From contig CAWGNS010000014.1 in NCBI GenBank assembly GCA_963824095.1, positions 372,001 through 436,000 of the forward strand: DNA of 64,000 bases. Reading direction: 5' to 3'. Every line of letters begins with the position of its first letter. The first letter of the stretch is position 1. Positions 45,224 to 52,265 of this stretch are shown in pieces. Below the pieces are notes generated by a model. It was not told where the DNA came from. It did no database searches and was given only the letters and a program-made list of their open reading frames with translations. The position numbers and the translations under genes were made by a program. The stretch comes from JBBDWJ01 sp963824095 (GTDB lineage: Bacteria; Acidobacteriota; Terriglobia; Bryobacterales; UBA6623).

Positions 45224-46105
45224 ATGTTTTCACTGGTCGGGATCGTCATCGTCATCGGAGCCGTGCTGGGCGGCTATCTGATGCACCACGGTAAGCTCGA
45301 GATCCTGGTTCAACCCAACGAATACCTCATCATCTGGGGCGCCGCGCTGGGCAGCATGGTGATCTCGACGCCCATGCCGGTCCTGATCCGGGTAATGAAA
45401 AGCTTCGGCAAGATTCTCTCGGCAGGGCGTTACAGCAAGAAGTTCTACCTGGAGACGCTCAAGCTGCTCAACGAGCTGTTTCAGACGGCGCGCAAGAACG
45501 GCATGATGAAGCTCGAGCAAGACGTCGAAAAGCCCGAGCAGAGTGATATTTTCAAGCGCTACCCGGCCTTTCTCAAAGATCACCACTCGGTGCACTTCGT
45601 CTGCGACACGCTGCGGATGGCCATTACGGGCGGCATTCCCCCGCACGACCTCGATCAGCTCATCGACGCCGACCTCGACGTGCACCACGAGCACAATGCG
45701 CAGTCGGTGCACGCGCTCACCACAGTTTCCGACGCGCTGCCCGGCCTAGGCATTGTAGCCGCCGTGCTGGGCATCGTAATCACCATGGAATCGCTTGGCG
45801 GGCCGCCCGAGGAGCTGGGCAAGAAGGTGGCGGCGGCGCTGGTAGGCACCTTCCTGGGTATTCTCACCTGCTACGGCTTTGTGGGCCCGCTGGCGGGCGC
45901 GATCGGAGCCGCCGACGAAGCCGAAGCCGCCTACTACCGCTTCCTCAAGAACGGCCTGGTGGCGTTCGTCAAGGGCCATCCGCCGATCATGGCGCTGGAG
46001 TTCGCCCGGCGCACGATTCCGCACGGCGAGCGGCCCACCTTCAGCGATATGGAGAAAGAATGCAAGAAGACGGCGCAGGCGGCAACGGCGAGCCCCCCAT
46101 CCTAG
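45224..46105 (+). CDS. motA: Flagellar motor stator protein MotA
   Basis: 293 residues from the ATG at 45224; a GTG at 45158 would add 22 residues with no homology. Four membrane helices: FSLVGIVIVIGAVLGGYLM, IIWGAALGSMVISTP, ALPGLGIVAAVLGIVITMESL and VGTFLGILTCYGFVGPLAGAI. The cytoplasmic loop carries GRYSKKFYLETLKLLNELFQTARKNG and the charged residues that contact FliG. Proton-channel type, forms a 5:2 stator with MotB. The 3' end overlaps motB by 46 bp, so the two are co-translated. No other flagellar gene is in the window. Confidence 0.95.
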   Translation: MFSLVGIVIVIGAVLGGYLMHHGKLEILVQPNEYLIIWGAALGSMVISTPMPVLIRVMKSFGKILSAGRYSKKFYLETLKLLNELFQTARKNGMMKLEQDVEKPEQSDIFKRYPAFLKDHHSVHFVCDTLRMAITGGIPPHDLDQLIDADLDVHHEHNAQSVHALTTVSDALPGLGIVAAVLGIVITMESLGGPPEELGKKVAAALVGTFLGILTCYGFVGPLAGAIGAADEAEAAYYRFLKNGLVAFVKGHPPIMALEFARRTIPHGERPTFSDMEKECKKTAQAATASPPS

Positions 46106-46971
46106 TCAAGAAAATCGTCGCCGGCGGCGGCCATCACGGCGGCGCCTGGAAGGTCGCCTACGCCGATTTCGTCACTGCCATGATGGCCCTGTTCATGGTC
46201 TTGTGGCTGATGAATGCCAACGAAGAGACCAAACAGGCCGTGGCTTCCTATTTCAGCGACCCCAAGGGCGTCGGCGAGAAGCTCGGCAGCGGTCAGGCCG
46301 GCTCGGGAACCGGTCTGTCGGTGGGCCGCGACGATATGAAGGGGCTCGCCGAGCACATCCAGGATTCCATGAAGCAAATGTCACAGTTCGAGGCCCTCAA
46401 AGACCAGGTGCAGATGACGGTGACCGCCAAGGGCCTGCGCATCGAGTTGATGGAAACCGAGCAAGGCATGTTCTTTCAAAGCGGCAGCCCGACGCCCAGC
46501 GAGCAGGGGCGCGAGATGATCGCGCTGATCGTCAAGGAGCTCAACAAACTGCCCAACCGCGTTGCGCTGGAGGGCCACACCGACTCCAAGCCGTTTCGCG
46601 GCGCCAACGCCTACTCCAACTGGGAACTGTCGGTCGATCGCGCCAACGGCGCCCGGCGGATCATGGTGGAGAACGGTTTTCAGCCTGAACGGGTTGCCGA
46701 GGTGAGCGGCTTTGCGGACCGCGAGCTACGCGATCCCAGCGACCCGGAAAACCCGTCGAACCGGCGTATCTCGCTGATTGTAATGTACGAAACCGGGTCG
46801 GCCGGCGAGGCGGGACCTGCCGCCGGGGAGGCCGACGAAGCAGGGGCCGACGAAGCAGGGGCACACGAAGCGGGGTCCCACGACGAGCCGGAGGCCCCTC
46901 CCGGCACGGTTGCGCCCGAACCCGACGCAACGCCCCAGGAAAGCAACGAGCCCGCCCCCGCCCAGCATTGA
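46060..46971 (+). CDS. motB: Flagellar motor stator protein MotB
   Basis: 303 residues. N-terminal cytoplasmic tail, then the channel helix WKVAYADFVTAMMALFMVLWLM with the proton-binding Asp in YADFVTAMM (near residue 36). A plug/linker follows, then the OmpA-like peptidoglycan-binding domain (FFQSGSPTPSEQGREMI, VALEGHTDSKPFRGANAYSNWELSVDRANGARRIM, GFADRELRDPSDPENPSNRRISLIV). The last about 45 residues are an acidic Ala/Glu/Gly tail built from 15-bp tandem repeats (46831-46875), not typical of MotB. It starts inside the motA 3' end. Confidence 0.95.
   Translation: MQEDGAGGNGEPPILVKKIVAGGGHHGGAWKVAYADFVTAMMALFMVLWLMNANEETKQAVASYFSDPKGVGEKLGSGQAGSGTGLSVGRDDMKGLAEHIQDSMKQMSQFEALKDQVQMTVTAKGLRIELMETEQGMFFQSGSPTPSEQGREMIALIVKELNKLPNRVALEGHTDSKPFRGANAYSNWELSVDRANGARRIMVENGFQPERVAEVSGFADRELRDPSDPENPSNRRISLIVMYETGSAGEAGPAAGEADEAGADEAGAHEAGSHDEPEAPPGTVAPEPDATPQESNEPAPAQH
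46831..46875 (+). repeat. 15-bp tandem repeat within motB
   Basis: Two identical units GCCGACGAAGCAGGG (46831-46860) and a third with three changes (46861-46875), encoding ADEAG-ADEAG-AHEAG in the MotB C-terminal tail. The length may vary between strains. Confidence 0.8.
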
Positions 46972-47497
46972 TCGCGGCGGTTCCCGCGGCTTCCGTTTTG
47001 GCGCCCGGTAGCGTAGCGTCCCCCGGGATGTGGGGGGCTTTCCCGGTCCGGCTGGTTGGTCCTTATGCCACAGCGGGTTTTGGCCGATCAAGGTACTAGA
47101 GAACCATAACCTGCTGTCTGACAAGCAGGCCGTCGCGACAAGGCGCCCAGCGAGGGTACGCCCAGTCGCGAGCACAAAGCGCTGTCTAGAACCGCCCTGG
47201 GAAGCGGTGAGGGTTTCCAACCCGGGCCGATCCGCGTCTTTGTCACGGGCTGGGCCGGAGTGGCCGCTGGTTGATGGTGCGATGGGCGTGGGCAGGGGCG
47301 AGGCTTCCAGCTCCCGGCCTGGCGCGGTTGGGCATGGATAGTTCAGTGCCGGCATGGGTGAGCACTCGCGAACGGTTCAACCCTGCGGATCTCGACGGGG
47401 GTTCCCGATTCCAGGCGAGACCCAGGGCGGCCGAGCGGCACCGCGCAACGCGCCTGCCGGGTTGCTGGACATAGCGAGGCGGCGGCGTTCGAAATCG
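46972..47497. other. Intergenic region upstream of yfiR-like gene
   Basis: 526 bp. Contains small hairpins (CCTGCT-N8-AGCAGG near 47110-47129; GGGTT-TCC-AACCC near 47211-47223). Tested by eye for GEMM c-di-GMP riboswitch, tRNA and RNase P features without a match. No gene supported. Confidence 0.4.
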
Positions 47498-48067
47498 ATG
47501 CGGCCAGACAGAGTGGGGCGGCGATGGCACCTCCGCGGCGGGGTCTTGGCCCGCCTAGCCCTGGCCCTGGCCTGCCTGCTGCCGGCCCTGGCGGCGCAGA
47601 CGACCCTCGACGAGACACGGCTCAAGGCCGCGTTCATCTACAACTTCACCAAATTCGTCGAGTGGCCCGACGAGGCCCAAGCCCCCGGCTCGCCCATGCT
47701 GGTGGGCGTGCTCGGCGACCCCGCGCTGGCGGCGGCCATCCACGAGACGCTCGGCGACAAGCGCGTGCGGGGGCACCCCTTCGTGGTCCGCCATTTCTCC
47801 TCGCTCGACAATCTGGCGCTCTGCCACATCCTGGTGATCGACTCGCCCGACAAGTCCACGGTGCAACAAATCCTCCACATCGCGCGGGCGGCGCCGACCC
47901 TCACCATCGGGGAGATTCCGGGATTCTCCGACTGGGGAGGCGTGATCGAGTTGGTCTTGGAGGACAACAAATTCCGCTTCGAGATCAATGAAGGCGCGGC
48001 CCGGCTCGACGGGCTGAAAATCAGCTCGCGGCTACTGCGGCTGGCTCGCGCGGTAAAAGGGAACTGA
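47498..48067 (+). CDS. YfiR-family periplasmic protein (DUF4154)
   Basis: 189 residues from the ATG at 47498; the leader HLRGGVLARLALALACLLPALAAQ precedes the YfiR domain. Diagnostic motifs: ETRLKAAFIYNFTKFVEWPDE, MLVGVLGDPALAAAIHETLGDKRVRGHPFVVRHF, LCHILVIDSP, TLTIGEIPGFSDWGGVIELVLEDNKFRFEIN and SSRLLRLARAV. In Pseudomonas, YfiR binds the periplasmic domain of the diguanylate cyclase YfiN and represses it. Here the gene starts just 6 bp before a membrane sensor kinase with a YfiN-like periplasmic domain. So it probably modulates that kinase (inference from the pairing). Confidence 0.92.
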   Translation: MRPDRVGRRWHLRGGVLARLALALACLLPALAAQTTLDETRLKAAFIYNFTKFVEWPDEAQAPGSPMLVGVLGDPALAAAIHETLGDKRVRGHPFVVRHFSSLDNLALCHILVIDSPDKSTVQQILHIARAAPTLTIGEIPGFSDWGGVIELVLEDNKFRFEINEGAARLDGLKISSRLLRLARAVKGN

Positions 48068-48072
48068 CCCGC

Positions 48073-50460
48073 ATGAGAGGAATTCGCGAACTCCCGATCG
48101 AGCGAAAGCTGACGCTGATCATCCTGCTGGTCAACGGCGTCGCGCTGCTGCTCACCTTCGGCGGGCTGTTCGGCTACGAAATTTTCCGGTTCGGGGAATC
48201 CACCAACAATGCGATGGCGGCGCTGGCGGCTGTCATCAGCGAAAACACGGCTGCGGCGCTGGCCTTCGACGACTCGGCCTCGGCCGCCGAGACCCTGGCG
48301 GGCCTGCGGGCGCATCCCAACGTCACCTCGGCCGCGCTGTATACCCGCGAGGGCGCCGTGTTTGCCTCCTGGGCGCGCAAGGGAATCAACAGCGGCGACC
48401 TGCCCCGCCGGCCGCAGCCGCCCGGGCAGTACGCCGACGGCAACGCGGTGCTGCTGTTCCGCAGGATCGAGCTAGGCGGCGACGTTCTGGGCACCTTAAT
48501 GATTCGCCACGACACCCGCGAAATGCGCGCCTGGCTGTTGCGCTATACCGGCATCGCGCTGGCGGTGCTGGCAATCTCCTTCGTGACGGCGTACCTGATT
48601 TCCTCGCGCCTGGTGCGGGTCATCTCCGGACCCGTGCTGCACCTGGCCGAAACGGCGCGCAAGGTCTCCAGCGAGAAGAACTACACCGTACGGGCCGTCA
48701 AGATGAGCCACGACGAGCTGGGCCAACTCGTCGACGCCTTCAACGAGATGCTGGCCGAGATCCACCGCCGCGACCAGGATCTGCAGCGTCACCGCGCCAG
48801 TCTCGAACAGGAAGTGACCCGCCGCACCGCCGAGTTGCAAGAGGTCAATCGCCAGCTACTCACCGCCAAGGAGGCCGCCGAAGAAGGGGCGCGCCTCAAG
48901 AGCGAATTCCTGGCCACCATGAGCCATGAAATCCGCACCCCGATGAACGGCGTCATCGGCATGGCCGGGCTGCTGGCGGAAACCAGTCTCAGCGACGAAC
49001 AACGCGACTACACCGATACCATCCGGGCCAGCGCCAACTCGCTGTTGATCATCATCAACGACATTCTGGATTTCTCGAAGATCGAAGCCGGCAAACTCGA
49101 GTTCGAGAACCTCGACTTCGACCTCGCCGATACGATCGACGGCGCCGTCGATCTGCTGGCCAGCCGCGCCCACGCCAAAAATGTCGATTTGGTCTGCATG
49201 ATCGACCCGGGTACGCCCCTGGGTCTGCGCGGCGATCCAGCCCGGCTGCGTCAGGTCGTGCTCAATCTGTTGGGGAACGCCGTAAAATTCACCGAAAGCG
49301 GCGAGATCCGGGTGGAAGCCAGCGTTGCGTCCGAGGACACCGACCATGTGACCCTGCGCGTGTCGGTGAAAGACACCGGGGTCGGCATTCCGCGCGAGGC
49401 GCAACCGCGGCTGTTTCAGGCTTTCACTCAAGGCGACGGCAGCACGAGCCGCCGTTTCGGAGGCACCGGGCTGGGGCTCGCCATCTCCAAGAGACTGGTC
49501 GACCACATGCAAGGCTCCATCGAGTTTCGCAGCGAACCCGGCGCGGGGTCGGAATTCTGGTTCACGGCGCGCTTCGAGAAACAGTCGGACGGGGCGCAAC
49601 AGAGCGCCGCGCAACAATTGACGGGGGAAGCCCTGGTCGTCGAGCCGAGCGACTCGCACCGTGCCGTTCTGTCCGGGTACCTGCGTTCCTGGGGTGTGAC
49701 AGTTCGTGAGGCCCGCGACGCGGCCGGCGCCCTGCAAATCGCCTCGGTCAACCGCCCCTTCCCGATCGTGATCGTCGAGCCCGATCTGCCCGACTCGAGC
49801 TGGCAAAAATTCGTCGAGGCCATCCAGCCGCATCTGGCCGTTCCCACCTCGGTGCTGCTGCTTTGCGGCCGCCACGAGTGGCGGCCGGTGGGCGACCTGC
49901 TGGCCACAACACGAGTCGACGCCTACCTGACCAAGCCGGTCTCGCAGTCGTTCCTGCTCGATTGTCTCCACAACTTTCTGGGAACCTCCTATGGCCTGCA
50001 GCGCCGCGGGGCGCCCGACGCCCAGTGGACAATGTCGCCCACCTCCAAGCACCCCCGCCATCGGGTGCTGCTGGTGGAAGACAACGCCGTCAACCAGAAA
50101 GTCGCTCTGAAAATTCTCTCCAAGCTCGGCTATCGGGCGGATGCGGTGGGCGATGGGATGGAGGCGCTCGAAGCCGTGCAGCACGTGCCTTACGATCTGA
50201 TCCTGATGGATTGCCAGATGCCGGGCATGGATGGCTTCGAAGCCACCGCCGAAATCCGCCGGCGGGAAGCCGACGGCCGCCACACACCCATCATCGCCCT
50301 CACCGCCAACGCGATGAAGGGCGACCGTGAGAAATGCCTGAAGGCCGGAATGGACGATTACCTCAGCAAGCCCGTCGACCCACGCCGCCTGGCCGAAACG
50401 CTCGATCACTGGACTCCGATCACCCCACCGCGCGTCACCGCGGATGAACCGGTGAGCTAG
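48073..50460 (+). CDS. CHASE8-like/HAMP hybrid sensor histidine kinase with two receiver domains
   Basis: 795 residues. TM1 (about 12-35), a periplasmic CHASE8-like domain (40-150: NAMAALAAVISENTAAALAFDDSASAAETLAGLRAHPNV, ALYTREGAVFASW), TM2 (155-178), HAMP (178-230), coiled coil, HisKA with phospho-His near 285 (SHEIRTPMNGVIGM), and HATPase with N box (RQVVLNLLGNAVKFTE) and G boxes (DTGVGIP, GTGLGLAI). Receiver 1 (about 525-640) lacks the phospho-Asp (Glu near 569 in IVIVEPDLP). Receiver 2 (about 665-775) is intact (Asp near 713 in LILMDCQMPGMDGF). No output regulator adjoins. It is 6 bp downstream of the yfiR-like gene. Confidence 0.92.
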   Translation: MRGIRELPIERKLTLIILLVNGVALLLTFGGLFGYEIFRFGESTNNAMAALAAVISENTAAALAFDDSASAAETLAGLRAHPNVTSAALYTREGAVFASWARKGINSGDLPRRPQPPGQYADGNAVLLFRRIELGGDVLGTLMIRHDTREMRAWLLRYTGIALAVLAISFVTAYLISSRLVRVISGPVLHLAETARKVSSEKNYTVRAVKMSHDELGQLVDAFNEMLAEIHRRDQDLQRHRASLEQEVTRRTAELQEVNRQLLTAKEAAEEGARLKSEFLATMSHEIRTPMNGVIGMAGLLAETSLSDEQRDYTDTIRASANSLLIIINDILDFSKIEAGKLEFENLDFDLADTIDGAVDLLASRAHAKNVDLVCMIDPGTPLGLRGDPARLRQVVLNLLGNAVKFTESGEIRVEASVASEDTDHVTLRVSVKDTGVGIPREAQPRLFQAFTQGDGSTSRRFGGTGLGLAISKRLVDHMQGSIEFRSEPGAGSEFWFTARFEKQSDGAQQSAAQQLTGEALVVEPSDSHRAVLSGYLRSWGVTVREARDAAGALQIASVNRPFPIVIVEPDLPDSSWQKFVEAIQPHLAVPTSVLLLCGRHEWRPVGDLLATTRVDAYLTKPVSQSFLLDCLHNFLGTSYGLQRRGAPDAQWTMSPTSKHPRHRVLLVEDNAVNQKVALKILSKLGYRADAVGDGMEALEAVQHVPYDLILMDCQMPGMDGFEATAEIRRREADGRHTPIIALTANAMKGDREKCLKAGMDDYLSKPVDPRRLAETLDHWTPITPPRVTADEPVS

Positions 50461-50808
50461 CTCCCCGAACGGCCCCCGCGGCCCCCTCCATTGCGGCGTC
50501 GCCTGTCCATAGGGCGTGGCCGATAGGCAGAGCGCGGCGCGGCCATCGCCGCCAGGATGAGTTCCCCCCGGGGCGCAAGATCGGCGGGTGGTCCCCGGCG
50601 AAGCACGCCGGCGCGGCGAGCTCGCCGGTAGGGGTCCGCTCGCGGCCCAGCTAAAAGTGGTACGCTCGGAAAACGGGCGCGCCGCGCCTGTTCGCGTTAT
50701 TTCCACCCGTTGCCGCCCGTCCGTGGCGCGGCGGGCTGCGTCCAAAACAAGCATGCTTTTCGTGAGCCTCGAAACCCGCCCGGCACCGCGGCCAGAATCC
50801 GACCTGAC
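50461..50808. other. Intergenic region upstream of kinase-deaminase fusion
   Basis: 348 bp of GC-rich sequence. A possible -10-like GTACGCT near 50660 lacks a clear -35. No gene or structured RNA recognised. Confidence 0.35.
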
Positions 50809-51825
50809 ATGATCATCGGCCTTACCGGAACCAACGGCGCCGGAAAAACCGTCACCGCCGAATACCTCAAGTCCAGGAGCTTCCACTTTCATTCGCTCTC
50901 GGATGAAATCCGCGAGGAGCTGGCCCGGCAGGGCAAAGAAGCGACGCGCGCCAACCTGATCGAGGCGGGCAACCAACTCCGCGGCGAGCACGGCCCAGCG
51001 GTGCTGGCCGAGCGCATCAAAGCCAAGCTGCGCCCCGACTGGAACTTCGTGATCGATTCGATCCGCAACCCCTATGAGGTGCGGGCGCTACGCTCGGCCC
51101 GCGACTTCCGGCTGCTGAAGGTGGACGCGCCGGTCGAGCTGCGCTACGAGCGCGTGCGGCGCCGCGGCGGGCCGCGCACCCCTGCCTCGTTCGAGGAGTT
51201 CGTGGAACTCGAACGGCGCGAGATGGAAAGCGACAACCCCGCCAACCAGCAACTGCTCGCCACCTATGAGTTGGCGGACCTCACCGTCTGGAACGACGGC
51301 GCGATCGAAGATCTGCACCTGCGTCTCGACCAGACCCTGCGCGATTGGCTGATGCAGGCCAAACGCCCCGGCTGGGACGACTATTTCATGCAGATCGCAC
51401 AGATCGTGGCACTGCGCTCGAACTGCATGAAGCGCAAGGTCGCCGCCGTCGTCGTCAAGGATCGCCGCATCGTCTCGACCGGCTACAACGGGACGCCGCG
51501 CGGCGTCAAAAACTGCAACGAAGGCGGCTGCCCACGTTGCAACTCGCTCGCGGCCAGCGGCACCAATCTGGGCGAGTGCCTCTGCTCGCACGCCGAAGAA
51601 AATTCCATCACGCAGGCCGCCTACCACGGCATCAGCCTCAAAGAGGCCACGCTGTATTCGACCTTCTCGCCGTGCCTGATCTGTACCAAGATGATCATCA
51701 ACGCCGGCATCCGGGAAGTCGTTTTCAACGTGGAGTACCCGCTGGCCGAAGTGGCGCAAGACCTGCTCCGGCAAGCGGGGGTCACGGTCCGCCAAGTCGA
51801 TCTGGCCCCACCGTCTCAGCTCTAA
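50809..51825 (+). CDS. P-loop nucleotide kinase / dCMP deaminase fusion
   Basis: 338 residues from the ATG at 50809. Residues 1-175 are a P-loop NMP/dephospho-CoA-kinase-like domain: Walker A GTNGAGKT (7-14), FHFHSLSDEIREELARQG, WNFVIDSIRNPYEVRAL, LKVDAPVELRYERVRRRG. Residues 195-335 are a zinc dCMP deaminase (ComEB-type): KRKVAAVVVKDRRIVSTGYNGTPRG, GGCPRC, HAEEN with zinc His261 and catalytic Glu263, and SPCLIC with zinc Cys289/Cys292. The pair of domains recalls yeast Dcd1 and, more distantly, the anti-phage dCTP deaminases DcdV/AvcD, which are longer. Likely makes dUMP for dTMP synthesis; a defence role is speculative. Stands alone, flanked by unrelated genes. Confidence 0.9.
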   Translation: MIIGLTGTNGAGKTVTAEYLKSRSFHFHSLSDEIREELARQGKEATRANLIEAGNQLRGEHGPAVLAERIKAKLRPDWNFVIDSIRNPYEVRALRSARDFRLLKVDAPVELRYERVRRRGGPRTPASFEEFVELERREMESDNPANQQLLATYELADLTVWNDGAIEDLHLRLDQTLRDWLMQAKRPGWDDYFMQIAQIVALRSNCMKRKVAAVVVKDRRIVSTGYNGTPRGVKNCNEGGCPRCNSLAASGTNLGECLCSHAEENSITQAAYHGISLKEATLYSTFSPCLICTKMIINAGIREVVFNVEYPLAEVAQDLLRQAGVTVRQVDLAPPSQL

Positions 51826-52074
51826 GCCACCCACATCCAACACAAGGCGAAACAGAGCCGCAAACGTCAGCTCGCTTGCCGCAGCGGCGGGGAACCGCGG
51901 GGATGGGCCTGCTTTTCACGAATCGATTGGCACAACCCGGGAATACAGGTACAACCCGGGAATTCAACTGAAACGACCGTTGCAGCGAGGCAGCAGGCCG
52001 GTTCTGCCAGGGTACGGAGGAACTCGATCCAGGCCCCCCAGCGCGCCCACGGCCTCGGTGGCGTAGGGCCTTAC

Positions 52075-52110
52075 GTCGCGATGAATCGCGACGCGGCAAA
52101 CCTGGAGGTT
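52075..52110. repeat. Two adjacent perfect palindromes
   Basis: GTCGCGAT-GA-ATCGCGAC (52075-52092) followed by AACCT-GG-AGGTT (52099-52110), between convergent genes. Could be a bidirectional terminator or part of a dispersed acidobacterial intergenic repeat. Confidence 0.6.
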
Positions 52111-52215
52111 CACGCCACGGGTGCGGTTTCCTGCTTCTGTGCGTTTTGGCCCTGCCGGGGAGCGGCGCGGAGCTTGGGTGTTTTGAGTTTTGCGCTTTGC
52201 CCTGGACTTATTGGG

Positions 52216-52254
52216 GCTTCGGCCCGCCGGCTTACGCCTGCGGCTCTGTTGCTT
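52216..52254. repeat. Hairpin repeat family 2, copy A
   Basis: Stem CCGC-c-GGC / GCC-t-GCGG with TTAC loop, flanked by GCTTCGG and GGCTCTGTTGCTT. A second copy at 57494-57532 keeps flanks and loop but has CCC/GGG in the inner stem, a compensatory change. Confidence 0.65.
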
Positions 52255-52265
52255 GGGGTCCGGCT

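Larger units (their letters stand above)
51826..52265. other. Convergent intergenic region with repeats and palindromes
   Basis: 440 bp. Holds a 13-bp direct repeat ACAACCCGGGAAT (51932-51944, 51951-51963), a palindrome block (52075-52110) and a family-2 hairpin repeat (52216-52254). Short frames here are not supported as genes. Confidence 0.6.

Noticed and set aside
46972..47497. Possible c-di-GMP riboswitch upstream of the yfiR-like gene
   Set aside because: No GEMM-I or GEMM-II conserved core found by eye; only small unrelated hairpins.
50809..51825. Calling the kinase-deaminase fusion a phage-defence gene outright
   Set aside because: Length and isolation fit a housekeeping dCMP deaminase better, and no toxin RNA or defence neighbours are visible.
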